Below are positions 33,401 to 41,298 of a stretch of 64,000 nucleotides of DNA, one piece after another; positions within the stretch are counted from its first letter, which is position 1, and every line of letters begins with the position of its first letter. The notes beneath the pieces are model-generated. The model ran no database searches. It was not told where the DNA came from and was given only the letters and a program-made list of their open reading frames with translations. The position numbers and the translations under genes were made by a program. Source of the stretch: a virus; the IMG/VR virus record IMGVR_UViG_3300008113_000014, positions 1 through 64,000 of that record. One strand, written 5' to 3'.

Positions 33401-36382
33401 GAATTGAACTTGGCCCTTTGCCATATCTCTTGGAACTGCATTAAGCTGTGTTCTATTAAATACATTAGTCTTTGTATTTTTTTCGTCATAGCCAGCAACT
33501 GCGCCCATTTCTTTTAGCAATGTTGCTTTGTATGCTGCCTCTTTTATTTTTCTTTTTTCTAAATCTGTTTTTGCTTCTTTTACAAGTTGTAGTGTTGCTT
33601 TTTCTGCTTCTGCAATTTTTTGTTTTGCCAAGGTAGATGCCTCTTCTGCAGACAAACCTTTTTGCATTAATGTATACTCTAATGCTTGAGTAGATTTCAT
33701 TTTTGTAAAATCTGCTTTTTTAGCTTCAACTTCTTGTTGAGACAGACCAACTAAGCTTTTTTCTAAATCTAGTTGTTCTTGAACTAATATTTTTGCTTGT
33801 TCTTTTTGCGCCCTAGTATTATCTGTTTCATTTTTAGATGGTTTATCAATATAGGCTTGAGCTTTTTTACTTGCTTCTTGCGCTTGTTCAAATGTTATTG
33901 GTTCTCCTGCAATGCCAGCGGAATTTAACATAAAGTTTCTATCAGCAGATGTTTTAGTTGTTGTTCCAGCAAATTCACCAGTTCCGATTGCTGTTACATC
34001 TTCAATATTATTTTCTAATAAGCTACTAGACAGACTTCTAAGAGATGTTTCAATAGTTCTACTTACTGTTACCATTCCATCGGCTGTTGTGGACAATCTT
34101 TGAATACTAACACCAACATCTGGCAAAACTGACAAAACTCTTTGCATTGTTGGGTCTGACAGTGTTGTAGTTAATTGTGCTGGAGTAAATCCCTCTATGT
34201 GGCTTGCTACTGTTTTGGCACCTGGCTTTCCAACAGAATACCCAGGAATATTGTCTGCAATCATTCCATTAATGAGTCCACCATACTTCTTGCTCATCTT
34301 TGTTGGAATTACTGTTTCTCCAGGCATGAGTAGTGATAGCTCTGTGTCTTTATTTCCTGTACCGCCAACTACTGCAGGCTTTCCATTTGCTCTCTTTGTA
34401 ACTGGTGCTCTTTTAAATGGAACCTTGGTTGGCATTAATTGTGCCTGTGCTGCAACTGCTCTGTAATATGCTCTTGTTAGTGCATCAACTGCTGAAGCTT
34501 CTACAGTAAAGGTTTGTGCAAGATTTTTGTGCACTTGATCAAGAGATGCTGCAACCGCTGCTGCATTTCTTTGCTCAAGAGTCATATACTTAACTTCAGT
34601 ACCTAGCGTTGCACTAGACTTACCAGCTTTATTAAAAATACTTTTTAGGAATGTAAAGCCTTTAATTATATTTGCTAAACCGTTTGCAAGCAAACCAAAT
34701 GTCATTAATAATACTGGACCAAGGCCTGCAACTATTGCTGTTAATGTAACAATAACCTTTTTTGTTCCATCTCCAAGATTATTAAACTTATCTAAAATTT
34801 TTGTAACAAACTCAGCAATTGGTGTTACTGCTTTTAAAAACTCTTCTCCTACTGGAACTAATGATAGCTTAAGATTTTCAATAGATGCTTTAAATTTGTT
34901 CATTGCAGACTCTGAAGTCATTCCTAATTCTTTTTCTGACAATGCTGCAAGTTCTTGAATTGATGATCCAGCTAGGTCAAGTACACGTGATGCCTGAGTT
35001 CCTTCTTTTGTTACGTTTGCAAATAAAGTAGATAGACGAGCAAACTGAAACTTACCAAACATTTGTTCAATTGCTTGTGCTCTATTTAGTGGATCAAGTT
35101 GATTTAATGCTGTTGCAAAGTCAATAACTGTTTTCTTTAAGTCACCCTTATTGTCTACAACAATCTTTTTTATATTAATACCAAGACTGTTAAGCATTGC
35201 TGCTGCTTTTCCAGTTGGGTTAATCATAGAAGCAAGACCAGACTTGAGTGCGTTAGCACCTTCTGATGCGTTTATTCCACCTTCCTTCATTGCAGTCATA
35301 AAGAATGCTAAATCCTTAACATCTCCGCCAAGCTGTTGAATAACTGGTGCTGCCTTTGGAATTGCAGTTGACATGTCATCAAGTGATAAAACAGTTTGGT
35401 TTTCTACTGCGTTAAGAAAGTCAATATTCGTTGCTAAATCTTGAGATGACATTGAGAATGCATTTTGCAATGCAATGGTAGTTTCAAGTGCCTTTTGGCT
35501 TTCAACTTGTCCTAAAACAGAAAGCTTGGTTGCTGCTGCTGTTTGTCTTTGAAGGTCAACTCCTTTAAAACCTGCTGCTGCAGCTTCTGCTGCTAAACCT
35601 ACTGTATCTTTTACTGCGATGCCATACTTTGTAAACTCTTTTCCAAGAGCCTTTATTTCTTCTAATGCTGCAGTACTTTCTGTCGTTGATGTAAATAGAT
35701 CACCATATACCTTTTTAAAACGTATTGCCTGAGTTTCCATATCCATAAATGTTTTAGCAGCTGCTGCTCCAACAGCCATTAATGGAATTGTAAAACCAAC
35801 CATAAGCTGACGGCCAGCCCATTGTGTATTTTTACCAAAGTTTAAAAGATTAGTTGATCCTTGCTTTAACAGCTGATTAAGAATTGCCTGCTTTTCAGCA
35901 GCAATCATTGTCTTTGTTGCAAGATCATTCATATCAAGAGATAGAGGTCTTACGGCAATTGCCTTCATTGCACCGCTAGCATCACGGCCCATCTTAATAT
36001 ATTGTGTTTGAAGGTCTTTTACATTTTCTCTTGCTACTTTGTTTATTGTATCAAACTCAGTTTTAAATAGTTTTCCAAAAGTTTTTGATGCCCCACCAGC
36101 ATATCTAAAATATTCTTTCATGGAGAACTTGTTTTTTTCTAAAGAGCTTGTAAAAGATTCTGTGGTTGTTTTGATTGTTCTCATTTGGGCAGAGAACTGG
36201 CCTGTAGCATTAATTGAGTTAATTAAGTTTTGCTGCATTTGGGCAGTGACTGCATTTGCTGCAGCACCGCCTTTTGCCATTGAGGTATGAAAGGCTGATA
36301 TCTGTCTTTGTAAGTTTTTGATACTGGCTAGTGCTTCAGTAGTATCAATACTTACTTTAATATTAGACTGAACATCAGCCAT
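27425..36382 (-). CDS. Giant tape measure protein with metzincin-like domain
   Basis: A 2985-residue tape measure that sets tail length and is passed into the cell with the DNA. A TP901-type core lies at about residues 200-480 (M-D-M-E-T-Q-A-I, N-A-V-E-N-Q, G-G-D-V-K-D-L, E-G-G-I-N-A-S-E). Hydrophobic segments occur near 530-580 and 1190-1230. Coiled-coil sequence is found around 1500-1600. Several S-D-G-E-Y-V-V-K / P-G-E-T-V-I-P motifs, common in tape measures, are present. Near the C-terminus is a zinc protease motif H2799-E-I-I-H2803 with G-H following and a downstream N-I-M-N Met-turn-like site. A segment at about 2215-2440 has kinase-like features. A length rule of about 1.5 angstroms per residue predicts a tail near 0.45 micrometres. 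Confidence 0.93.
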   Translation of the reverse strand: MADVQSNIKVSIDTTEALASIKNLQRQISAFHTSMAKGGAAANAVTAQMQQNLINSINATGQFSAQMRTIKTTTESFTSSLEKNKFSMKEYFRYAGGASKTFGKLFKTEFDTINKVARENVKDLQTQYIKMGRDASGAMKAIAVRPLSLDMNDLATKTMIAAEKQAILNQLLKQGSTNLLNFGKNTQWAGRQLMVGFTIPLMAVGAAAAKTFMDMETQAIRFKKVYGDLFTSTTESTAALEEIKALGKEFTKYGIAVKDTVGLAAEAAAAGFKGVDLQRQTAAATKLSVLGQVESQKALETTIALQNAFSMSSQDLATNIDFLNAVENQTVLSLDDMSTAIPKAAPVIQQLGGDVKDLAFFMTAMKEGGINASEGANALKSGLASMINPTGKAAAMLNSLGINIKKIVVDNKGDLKKTVIDFATALNQLDPLNRAQAIEQMFGKFQFARLSTLFANVTKEGTQASRVLDLAGSSIQELAALSEKELGMTSESAMNKFKASIENLKLSLVPVGEEFLKAVTPIAEFVTKILDKFNNLGDGTKKVIVTLTAIVAGLGPVLLMTFGLLANGLANIIKGFTFLKSIFNKAGKSSATLGTEVKYMTLEQRNAAAVAASLDQVHKNLAQTFTVEASAVDALTRAYYRAVAAQAQLMPTKVPFKRAPVTKRANGKPAVVGGTGNKDTELSLLMPGETVIPTKMSKKYGGLINGMIADNIPGYSVGKPGAKTVASHIEGFTPAQLTTTLSDPTMQRVLSVLPDVGVSIQRLSTTADGMVTVSRTIETSLRSLSSSLLENNIEDVTAIGTGEFAGTTTKTSADRNFMLNSAGIAGEPITFEQAQEASKKAQAYIDKPSKNETDNTRAQKEQAKILVQEQLDLEKSLVGLSQQEVEAKKADFTKMKSTQALEYTLMQKGLSAEEASTLAKQKIAEAEKATLQLVKEAKTDLEKRKIKEAAYKATLLKEMGAVAGYDEKNTKTNVFNRTQLNAVPRDMAKGQVQFGTPYKPGQQVPSDAAVFGSGKSFMGLSGKRVKRNQSAVVDASVRDDYYDDRGRIKSLFKRGSKDGTEYTKGVKASTKDPYEASLDRGSPHRLAATHGKEDGIAYQTAKEEAINKTKEKSTQSGKARRIATREQGPAPIGPSMPSGTTLLPMVGMSEKEKKKLKNQRARKAKYANIKKVGAKFGGVQGSVGLMGANMALSAAPDFAGKNLIQSTMTGASMGMLFGPWGAAAGAAIGLVSSAISELIEKQRIQKAMTEAAFKSSADIAAYFGNEIVNVDTSISNFGVSLGIVGGSLENIGKAFGYTTDELARFNEMVSQLPEGNPLRDLITGLTEESSPEKINKIAQAFVTTQVALGQIKPDQAQKTFDLILASSGKVAMVGSNFMNLKSQTEAVVQTLKDASGSSLTLGTALTQVMAAAANASSLQQLDVILDGVAQSGLSAAEGLGALYYAYIQVGNLQAAQAIQALKRVNGITLEQTGLIMAAVGKGFEAKINPATQGKDLAKAALDFLNDPKIWEKTNSGSVTKKYKELADAQVKSTKEQIKLLKAKKKIIDDEIKKEQAITDELKKQSEYTQKQQDLDQQILEAKIRGKYIEAASLLQEKQNNTVEFNKEKTISDLQAKSDALQAQIDAIQAMSDDVVSAINDASADAAANAASIVAAIGSITFDTTQSGTNSSTAVPVDVSAASRKAWVEQNKPKIWPAGATTADAAIPVTAADLDPKVAWNDSKQWWDTSQVTGKTRDEFEKYVRSQIQTDLDRLKKATDFIVVSTIGADGLTYKWKVVKNGDFIRMGKPQKLAEGGYIKHFKPGGKVKGPGTATSDSIPAMLSDGEYVVKASSVKKYGTGVMDALNAGKFAKGGAVHPWWKKPARSYDSNNQPTGSPYGRYWGELERLYQGSPIGFDKNGKPIFNNAGKDPWGGVEIPGLPFSGKVGQFSDYWHQLAEQLRKSSGPGMGIDKITPPLIGSGASAAFGGLLGGGGGNMIGYHDGGYVHPHPHDALTNTLIQAPPKGTTAYAKYAYEMARRGGAAKTAAKLTKPIKVSDGPAYSWLGSDGTIGYSRHDKYKYVDAGMGSASEVESQILGDLSKTAMRAKIIEMKGRFAEGGLASRPKYGKKQNWFQRYVSGFNSKNTPAAEMFGTAQLLRLITGQGKGGDALGASMLPLNFMGMGASRGLFLGMPRGIKALEEARASEQTMKAIDASIKNGIFKDLPITQLGKQLEATVGKSFPVRGIGGLYEGADGTKEFVKPVTDSLSGLSEIRSNVISRKVGLTTPIQDLIKIMDPSDAKAKRTLLALKSAYNPEFANPSGEFTQGEYITQLVASLWRGDKDLQKANLSGKNLVDSGTSGVYDVASGMRKLSTSMPSMQEQAAINLLGVKGGAKRWFAETTAPIAQSMTPAEYHDAIIKEINRQIPLVEEAIASFNLTDPDEIQSYANLIGRLRAGAAPGVDWSPFQPMAASVVPAPVKTPSAAALAKKAKELELRKRQSGHAVGFSDLSFKDQLDGYAKGGLIQKFGKGSPGGVGPVGHKHKTNLPQHAYDMMRGIIPSRSAPHDMGMKLFPTSGPSNTAPHDMAMRTGEQVPEWARDWDYWNPYLPKFTDNQKPESLPKFALNQLKTLVSGKIPPLSAFSVLKNVVQRFQSRETGAGFDTYVPESVSPDDGTSPASIRTPYYKAQRDSGYGKLRPVYLDVKDYTSEGKEDRKRNLSSIYMAANELTRLTGVPFRVIKPENREKILAKAAYSKYTGPKVIPIQFLDGDALREERGGGPANWWAMNSGTITMPRAKMSDTWMGLNPFSTAGGKDVAMHEIIHSFQGHLGESANCDMCNPSGKSSWLDRHLGDVQGSHSLNPFNIMNMYGFMGGTVSNPDIESIRKEMGYYQYKTDLTKEEIKAIERKIQIAKGSRFANGGLAKYKLPSYEVGSPYIPEDQIAQLHKGERVLTAQENKNFSSSGPVTNNITINGADKDPKQIAQEVMIQLERIQSKNNKTNLVGR

Positions 36383-36408
36383 TCAATACACCTCTTTATT
36401 TAGTTATA

Positions 36409-36732
36409 TTATTCTTCAGTATTAAAAATTGATGCTGCTTCAGAAAGTTTAATTCCTGATGCTGTTTCAACAATCTCATATACTGTAGGCAAGTCAATAT
36501 TATCCTCAAGCGCAGCAATGTCAGTTGCTAGCTCTGGCTTATATTGTTCCATTGCGATTAGTACACACTCCATTAGTAGATTGATTGATTTATCATTATC
36601 TTCTACTACTGCTGCAATACCCTCAAACTTTTTCATAAACTTTCGTAAAAGTGAAATCTTAAGCGGTCTTAAGGTTATCTCTGTACCATCAATTAATTTG
36701 ACTTTATGCGCTTCATGCACAGTTGTTGCCAT
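36409..36732 (-). CDS. Tail assembly chaperone, short form (107 aa)
   Basis: A 107-residue protein immediately upstream of the tape measure. It shares an N-terminal domain with the 238-residue product: D-G-T-E-I, P-L-K-I, L-R-x-F-M, E-C-x2-I-A-M-x-Q-Y, and L-E-D-N-I-D-L-P-T-V-x-E-I. Position and pairing match lambda gpG-like chaperones, which coat the tape measure during tail assembly. GGGAGGG precedes the ATG, and a promoter lies at 36760. No slippery site was noticed at its end. Confidence 0.75.
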   Translation of the reverse strand: MATTVHEAHKVKLIDGTEITLRPLKISLLRKFMKKFEGIAAVVEDNDKSINLLMECVLIAMEQYKPELATDIAALEDNIDLPTVYEIVETASGIKLSEAASIFNTEE

Positions 36733-36759
36733 ATTGATCCCTCCCTTGGGTTTAGATTA

Positions 36760-36765
36760 ATTATA
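36760..36765 (-). promoter_or_regulatory. Extended -10 embedded in a stop codon
   Basis: Minus-strand TGGTATAAT, in which the last Met-Val-stop codons of the 238-aa chaperone (ATG GTA TAA) form the element. Transcription would start just before the 107-aa chaperone gene. Confidence 0.55.
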
Positions 36766-37477
36766 CCATGAGAGAGGGGTCTCTTGCGTCTTCATAATCA
36801 AGACCCATGCCAATTCCAAATCCTACTCTTTGAGCATTTTGTCCTTGCAGTGCTAATATGTCATTACTATCATTTGTTGCTCCACCGCTAAATACTCTAG
36901 CCTTTAAATCTTCCCATTCTTTTTGACCTTTTTCAGGTTCAGATCCGCCTTCTAAATCAATACCTTGAATTGATGCAAAGAATTTCTTTTCTTGATAGTC
37001 TAATTCTCTTTTACTTGCTATTATTGATAATAGTTCAGACAATGATATTGATGATTCTAGCTCACTGTAATCTTTCCATATACCCAGCAAAAATACCTCT
37101 GATTCAAGTTTTGCTAAATCAAAGTCTTCCCATGTTGGACCAGCCTCACTACTTTGGGCCTGAGTCTTTATGCTTTCTTCTGAATCTTCACCTATTTTTA
37201 TATTTGCAGCAACCTCTAAAATTTCATGTACTGTTGGTAAATCTATGTTATCTTCAAGATCTTCTAGGTTTTTAGATATTTGAGGATAGTATTGTTTCAT
37301 TGCAATTCTTGCACACTCTAATAAAACCATCATTGATTCATCGTCATTTTGTGCATACTTTATTTTATTAAATACATCCATAAACTCTCTAAGATACTTA
37401 ATCTTAAGAGGCATTATTTCTATTTCTGTACCGTCAAATAAATAGATGTTTTTTGTTTTATATATTGATGTTGCCAT
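36761..37477 (-). CDS. Tail assembly chaperone, long form (238 aa)
   Basis: A 238-residue protein whose first 95 residues are a paralogue of the 107-aa chaperone, with an extra acidic C-terminal domain (W-E-D-F-D-L-A-K-L-E and a helical region with R-E-L-D-Y-Q-E-K). This is the domain layout of gpGT, normally made by ribosomal frameshift. Here it is a separate complete gene upstream of the short form. It follows a terminator after the tail tube gene. Confidence 0.75.
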   Translation of the reverse strand: MATSIYKTKNIYLFDGTEIEIMPLKIKYLREFMDVFNKIKYAQNDDESMMVLLECARIAMKQYYPQISKNLEDLEDNIDLPTVHEILEVAANIKIGEDSEESIKTQAQSSEAGPTWEDFDLAKLESEVFLLGIWKDYSELESSISLSELLSIIASKRELDYQEKKFFASIQGIDLEGGSEPEKGQKEWEDLKARVFSGGATNDSNDILALQGQNAQRVGFGIGMGLDYEDARDPSLMV

Positions 37478-37496
37478 AGTCTACTAAGTCTACCAC

Positions 37497-37532
37497 AAAA
37501 ACAACAAAGCCCACCTCGTTATGAGATGGGCT
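37497..37532 (-). terminator. Intrinsic terminator after tail tube gene
   Basis: On the minus strand a 9-base stem with one mismatch (AGCCCATCTC / GAGGTGGGCT) closes a 5-base loop and is followed by TTGTTGTTTTTG. It lies between the tail tube stop and the chaperone start, and probably limits the highly expressed tube transcript. Confidence 0.75.
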
Positions 37533-37554
37533 GAGCTGTATTATTAAGTTTTTA

Positions 37555-38196
37555 TTATGCTGGTGCAAATGTACGGTCAACGATCTTACCGTATGATCCA
37601 GAACTATCTTCTGGTAGTAGACGGAATGATACTTCAAACATTGAAGCCTCATCACGCTTTGCTGCTACTGTTACATTCTCAATTGAGAGTGCACGGTATG
37701 CTGTGTATACACGTTCTGTTACTGCAGCTGTTGCAGGGTTTCCAGTTCCTGGACCCACGGCAACGATACCACGCTCTAGTGCAACATCGCCAATGTCTCC
37801 TGCTGACATGTCTAAGACCTGTCCTGCAGATGTTGACTTTGTTCCTGATAGCTTTGATTCTGGTGATGCAAGTGCTAGTAGAAGATTTTCTAGAGTAGCT
37901 TCAGCAAAAGCAGTTGCAAGGCTAACCTGCATACCCTGCTTGTATAGCTTAGCAACGTCAAGAACCTGATCTACTTGAACTTCACCAAAATCTGGCTGGA
38001 ACTGTAGTTCAAGACCATTCATAGTGTAACCTACGTTTGTGTAGTCTACAGCATTTAGTGTTGATGTAAGTGTAGTCTTAAAAGACTCTGTTCCAACAAA
38101 CGGCTTTAGTGTTGATGGAGTTAGTGTTGTATCTGCAATAAAAAGTGCTGCTGCGCCAACGATGATGTTGTTGGACGTTCCACGACTATATGGCAT
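37555..38196 (-). CDS. Major tail tube protein
   Basis: A 213-residue protein between connector and chaperone genes. It has the beta-sandwich character of tube proteins: an early V-G-A-A-A-L-F-I-A, a loop, E-L-Q-F-Q-P-D-F-G-E-V and a C-terminal strand A-S-M-F-E-V-S-F-R-L-L-P. It has its own strong promoter and terminator, as expected for an abundant virion protein. It begins MPYSRGTSNN with GAAAAGAGGTAAG upstream. Confidence 0.78.
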   Translation of the reverse strand: MPYSRGTSNNIIVGAAALFIADTTLTPSTLKPFVGTESFKTTLTSTLNAVDYTNVGYTMNGLELQFQPDFGEVQVDQVLDVAKLYKQGMQVSLATAFAEATLENLLLALASPESKLSGTKSTSAGQVLDMSAGDIGDVALERGIVAVGPGTGNPATAAVTERVYTAYRALSIENVTVAAKRDEASMFEVSFRLLPEDSSGSYGKIVDRTFAPA

Positions 38197-38231
38197 ATTC
38201 TTACCTCTTTTCCTTTAAAGATAGATATTAA

Positions 38232-38266
38232 ATTATACGGCGTTCTGTTTCCTCAAGTCAATTATA
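38232..38266 (-). promoter_or_regulatory. Strong tandem promoter for tail tube gene
   Basis: On the minus strand, -35 TTGACT (38256-38261), 18-base spacer, -10 TATAAT (38232-38237). A second TATAAT preceded by TGT overlaps the -35 (38261-38266). The leader is about 30 bases and ends in a ribosome binding site. Confidence 0.75.
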
Positions 38267-38274
38267 ACAGCGTT

Positions 38275-38904
38275 TTAAATGACTAATTTAGTAGCCAAGG
38301 TCTCTGGCTGCCAGGAGTGGGCTGTCAAATCAGGCATCTGGTGATAGTCAAAGTCAATAATGATCTTATTGCCACCATATGTACGGGCTGTACCAAAGTC
38401 TATAATATCTCTGGTCTCCTCAAGCTGGTATACCTTGAAATTATGGAAGTAGAACTGGTTATCTAAAACCTCTGTAGGGCTTACCCTAATCTGACGGTTA
38501 CTACACCAGTTGTTGATTTCTTCTGCTGTTTCATCAAAACGATCCATAAGCCTTAAAACTGACTCTTGAATCATTACCATTTTTTCTACTGGATTTTCTC
38601 CTGTAGCATAAAAATAATACAGCAACTGTTCGCACTTAATATGAGGAAAACCTTTTTTATTCATCTTGATTAGTCTATCCCATGTAGCAGCAACGCCTTG
38701 AGTGCTGCGACCAAAGAACTCTGTTAGATCATCTATTGTTGATGGTGTTGATGGAAAAAATGGAAGTGAAGCACCAAAGCTTTCATCTTCACCAAGCTGT
38801 GCTTTTAAAACCTCTGTAATTTTTTCTTGAAGGTATTTGTTTATCCACAAGACTGGAGTATTAATTACACCAGTCGTTCCTAGCCAAATTTCTCCATACG
38901 TCAT
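38275..38904 (-). CDS. Putative tail terminator/connector (209 aa)
   Basis: A 209-residue protein directly upstream of the tail tube gene. It has an early W-L-G-T-T-G-V, a helical middle with F-H-N-F-K-V-Y and an end with beta character (K-I-I-I-D-F-D-Y-H). Position between the neck-type protein and the tail tube suggests a tail terminator or completion protein. It overlaps its upstream neighbour (TAATG). Confidence 0.58.
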   Translation of the reverse strand: MTYGEIWLGTTGVINTPVLWINKYLQEKITEVLKAQLGEDESFGASLPFFPSTPSTIDDLTEFFGRSTQGVAATWDRLIKMNKKGFPHIKCEQLLYYFYATGENPVEKMVMIQESVLRLMDRFDETAEEINNWCSNRQIRVSPTEVLDNQFYFHNFKVYQLEETRDIIDFGTARTYGGNKIIIDFDYHQMPDLTAHSWQPETLATKLVI

Positions 38905-39575
38905 TATTTAATCCCCGCATTCGCTATCCATCTATATCCTACCTGAACACCCTTTGATCTACCAGAAAGCTTTCCTGATCTTAGATTTCTTGAGTATACA
39001 ACTGGGTTAGATAGGTATGCTTGTACACCACTTATCCTTAAGAATGCTTGTGTAAAGTATCTATTAAAAAATGTATCAACTATATTTTGAAAAGATCCTT
39101 CAACCTGATTTCCACCAGGATTTACTACTACAACCTTGCCTTTAGTGAAGACTGTATCTCCGCCATCTTCAAAAACCAAGACGCTTGCCTTCTTTGGTTT
39201 AATGGTTACTGGAGTTCCTTCTTCCATTATTTTAGCCTTATTATAAAAAGGTACTGACGAGCCATCTTTAATTGATGTTGATTGCTTCATGGTTGACACA
39301 AACGAAAGGCCAAGGTTGCTTATTGTGTAGTTTATATCGTATAGACGTGCATCAGGACTTCCCACTTTATACCATTCATATATATGGTGTAGTGCTTTTG
39401 GATTTACCCTGGCATTTGAGTCTATATATTCTTTCAATATTTCAGATGTTAGTTTACCCATGTTATTTAAAAACTTTGTTTTTCCTGCTTGTGCGCCCTC
39501 TAAAAATCCAACAGAGTAGTCAATTATATTTTTCATTTCTTTTTTAAACATCTTATCATTCATTATAACTCTCAT
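38904..39575 (-). CDS. Putative HK97 gp10-like neck protein (223 aa)
   Basis: A 223-residue protein with a helical N-terminus (F-L-E-G-A-Q-A-G-K-T-K-F-L-N-N-M-G), a strand-rich middle and a C-terminal helix/hydrophobic end. It is in the slot used by HK97 gp10/tail-completion proteins: after head closure, before tail terminator. Basic residues in G-K-L-S-G-R-S-K are notable. Assignment is positional. Confidence 0.55.
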   Translation of the reverse strand: MRVIMNDKMFKKEMKNIIDYSVGFLEGAQAGKTKFLNNMGKLTSEILKEYIDSNARVNPKALHHIYEWYKVGSPDARLYDINYTISNLGLSFVSTMKQSTSIKDGSSVPFYNKAKIMEEGTPVTIKPKKASVLVFEDGGDTVFTKGKVVVVNPGGNQVEGSFQNIVDTFFNRYFTQAFLRISGVQAYLSNPVVYSRNLRSGKLSGRSKGVQVGYRWIANAGIK

Positions 39576-40021
39576 TATAAATCACTTGCCTGATTCTCTG
39601 ATCGTCTTAATACTACCTTATGATATTCAACTGTACCAAATGGACCAACAATAGCTTCTGTTGTAGCAATTTCATAGATAGTGGATTTGCCATCTCTTGG
39701 TCCAGATGTCTCTATATAGATGGAATCTTCTTGGGTTGTTCTTATATTTGTAATAAGCACATTTGTTACTGCATTTCTTGAGTTACCCTTGCCAAACCTT
39801 AAGTCTGACCTTACTCTCCCAATTAAAATATTTTCTTTGGTAATGTTTACATTAGGCTTAACTTCTTCTTTGCCAACTATGCCAACTGGACCAAAATTAC
39901 AAGCTACAGATCTATCAAGAATCCATTGCTTTTTTAAGTTTCCGTAAACACCTTGCTCAACAACTGGATAGTAAACATCTGCAAGTAATGGATATATAAA
40001 GTCTGTTGATTCGCATAGCAT
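39575..40021 (-). CDS. Putative head closure protein (148 aa)
   Basis: A 148-residue beta-rich protein beginning MLCESTDFIYPLLAD, with one likely loop (P-R-D-G-K-S-T) and a final strand H-K-V-V-L-R. Small beta-barrel proteins at this point in HK97-type maps are head closure or stopper proteins. It is coupled to the preceding gene by TAATG. Confidence 0.55.
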   Translation of the reverse strand: MLCESTDFIYPLLADVYYPVVEQGVYGNLKKQWILDRSVACNFGPVGIVGKEEVKPNVNITKENILIGRVRSDLRFGKGNSRNAVTNVLITNIRTTQEDSIYIETSGPRDGKSTIYEIATTEAIVGPFGTVEYHKVVLRRSENQASDL

Positions 40022-40926
40022 TAAATGATGCCAATCTTGGTAATACTCTTTTTATATTTTTCAAGAATTTTATCAACTATCATGTTTCCAGTACCGTTAA
40101 AACTCATCTTATCAAATTGAATTTTGAACTGGTCTGTATTATATGATGTTACATATCGTTTGTAATAATCTAGCTTTCCACACTTAAGGTCATCAATGAG
40201 TACTGTTGTTGCATACTCAATGTCTGCTGGTACTGCTTTATACCCTATATCTAAAACAAGCACATAATCAAATCCTTCTGGAAAGTCTGCACCAGCATAG
40301 CCATAAAATGCTAGATTTCCAGGAGATACTGGAAGTCTTACTGGCCTTGACTCAAACCTATTATATTGATCAGACTCAACTCTTTGAACAGATGAGTTGT
40401 CTAGTGTAACTACATATTGATATTCTCCTACTGTTGTATCGCTAACGTCATAAACAAGCTCATTGTTTTCATAAACCTTTAAAACCTTGTTAACGTTTTC
40501 CCATATTGGAAAAAGATCTGTTCCGAGACCTACTGTTTGAACAATGTGTTTTTCGTTATAAAATCCATCAACCACGTGTGAATCAATAATTGATCTTGCA
40601 ACCAGCTCAAGCATCTTATATTCTGCAATTTCTGATGCAGTGGTTCCAAGTTTTGATGGATCTGTATATGGCCTAACAATGTCTAAGTTGCTATCTACAA
40701 CAAGAACACCTGCCGTGGTCTTAATTTTAAATGAAAACTTTCTATCATACTCTAACTTGCTTTGCGGTATTGTGTAGGTTATTTTTTTGTTTATATTAGA
40801 TGTAGCTGTTACTGTTTCTACAGAATGATCAACTAAGTCCTCAATATAAATAACGTAGCTTGTAGTTGCTAATGGGACATCCCATGTAGTCACAATTGGG
40901 TAAGGTGGTAGTCTTAGAATTTCCAT
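40021..40926 (-). CDS. Putative head-tail adaptor (301 aa)
   Basis: A 301-residue protein. The N-terminal 80 residues look like an Ig/fibronectin-like domain (P-I-V-T-T-W-D-V-P, K-F-S-F-K-I-K-T). The middle has a helical region with M-L-E-L-V-A-R-S-I-I-D and is followed by L-V-L-D-I-G-Y-K-A-V-P-A-D-I-E-Y-A-T and a helical end; this latter part resembles gp6-type adaptor proteins that dock onto the portal. An added N-terminal beta domain would be unusual. Confidence 0.6.
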   Translation of the reverse strand: MEILRLPPYPIVTTWDVPLATTSYVIYIEDLVDHSVETVTATSNINKKITYTIPQSKLEYDRKFSFKIKTTAGVLVVDSNLDIVRPYTDPSKLGTTASEIAEYKMLELVARSIIDSHVVDGFYNEKHIVQTVGLGTDLFPIWENVNKVLKVYENNELVYDVSDTTVGEYQYVVTLDNSSVQRVESDQYNRFESRPVRLPVSPGNLAFYGYAGADFPEGFDYVLVLDIGYKAVPADIEYATTVLIDDLKCGKLDYYKRYVTSYNTDQFKIQFDKMSFNGTGNMIVDKILEKYKKSITKIGII

Positions 40927-40928
40927 TA

Positions 40929-41261
40929 TTAGCTGTATGCTCCCTTTAGTTCTTCTGGGCTAGCTTCACGAACAGATCTATTAGAAATCCATTTGTCAGC
41001 ATGCTCTTTAGTAACTATGTTATATCCAATTTTTAATTCTCCAACACCAACCCAGTTAAGATTTCTTTCAGAGTAAACTGCAACCTTTTCTTCGGGCTTG
41101 TGTTTAAATACTGGCTCTGTTGTTTCTTTAGGTATAAAGTTTAAAATAATTTCTAATATGTCTACTTTTTTACTTACACCAAAAATATCAATATTGTTTT
41201 GCTTTGCATAAGACTTTAGCTCAAAGACAGTTTTGTTGCTTAATTCTTCAACTACAGACAT
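40929..41261 (-). CDS. SAP-like small head protein (110 aa)
   Basis: A 110-residue protein with an N-terminal SAP/Rho-N-like helix-extended loop-helix (T-V-F-E-L-K-S-Y-A-K-Q-N-N-I, K-K-V-D-I-L-E-I-I) and a C-terminal module G-Y-N-I-V-T-K-E-H-A-D, then S-V-R-E-A-S-P-E-E-L. The same C-terminal module is in the next gene. It may bind DNA or the capsid shell as a head-associated protein. Confidence 0.6.
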   Translation of the reverse strand: MSVVEELSNKTVFELKSYAKQNNIDIFGVSKKVDILEIILNFIPKETTEPVFKHKPEEKVAVYSERNLNWVGVGELKIGYNIVTKEHADKWISNRSVREASPEELKGAYS

Positions 41262-41298
41262 CTGTCCTCCTTTGACCTATGCAACAACAAGTAAGTTT

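Noticed and set aside
36383-36760. Programmed frameshift site between the chaperones
   Set aside because: No slippery heptamer was seen near the ends, and both chaperones are complete genes with their own starts.
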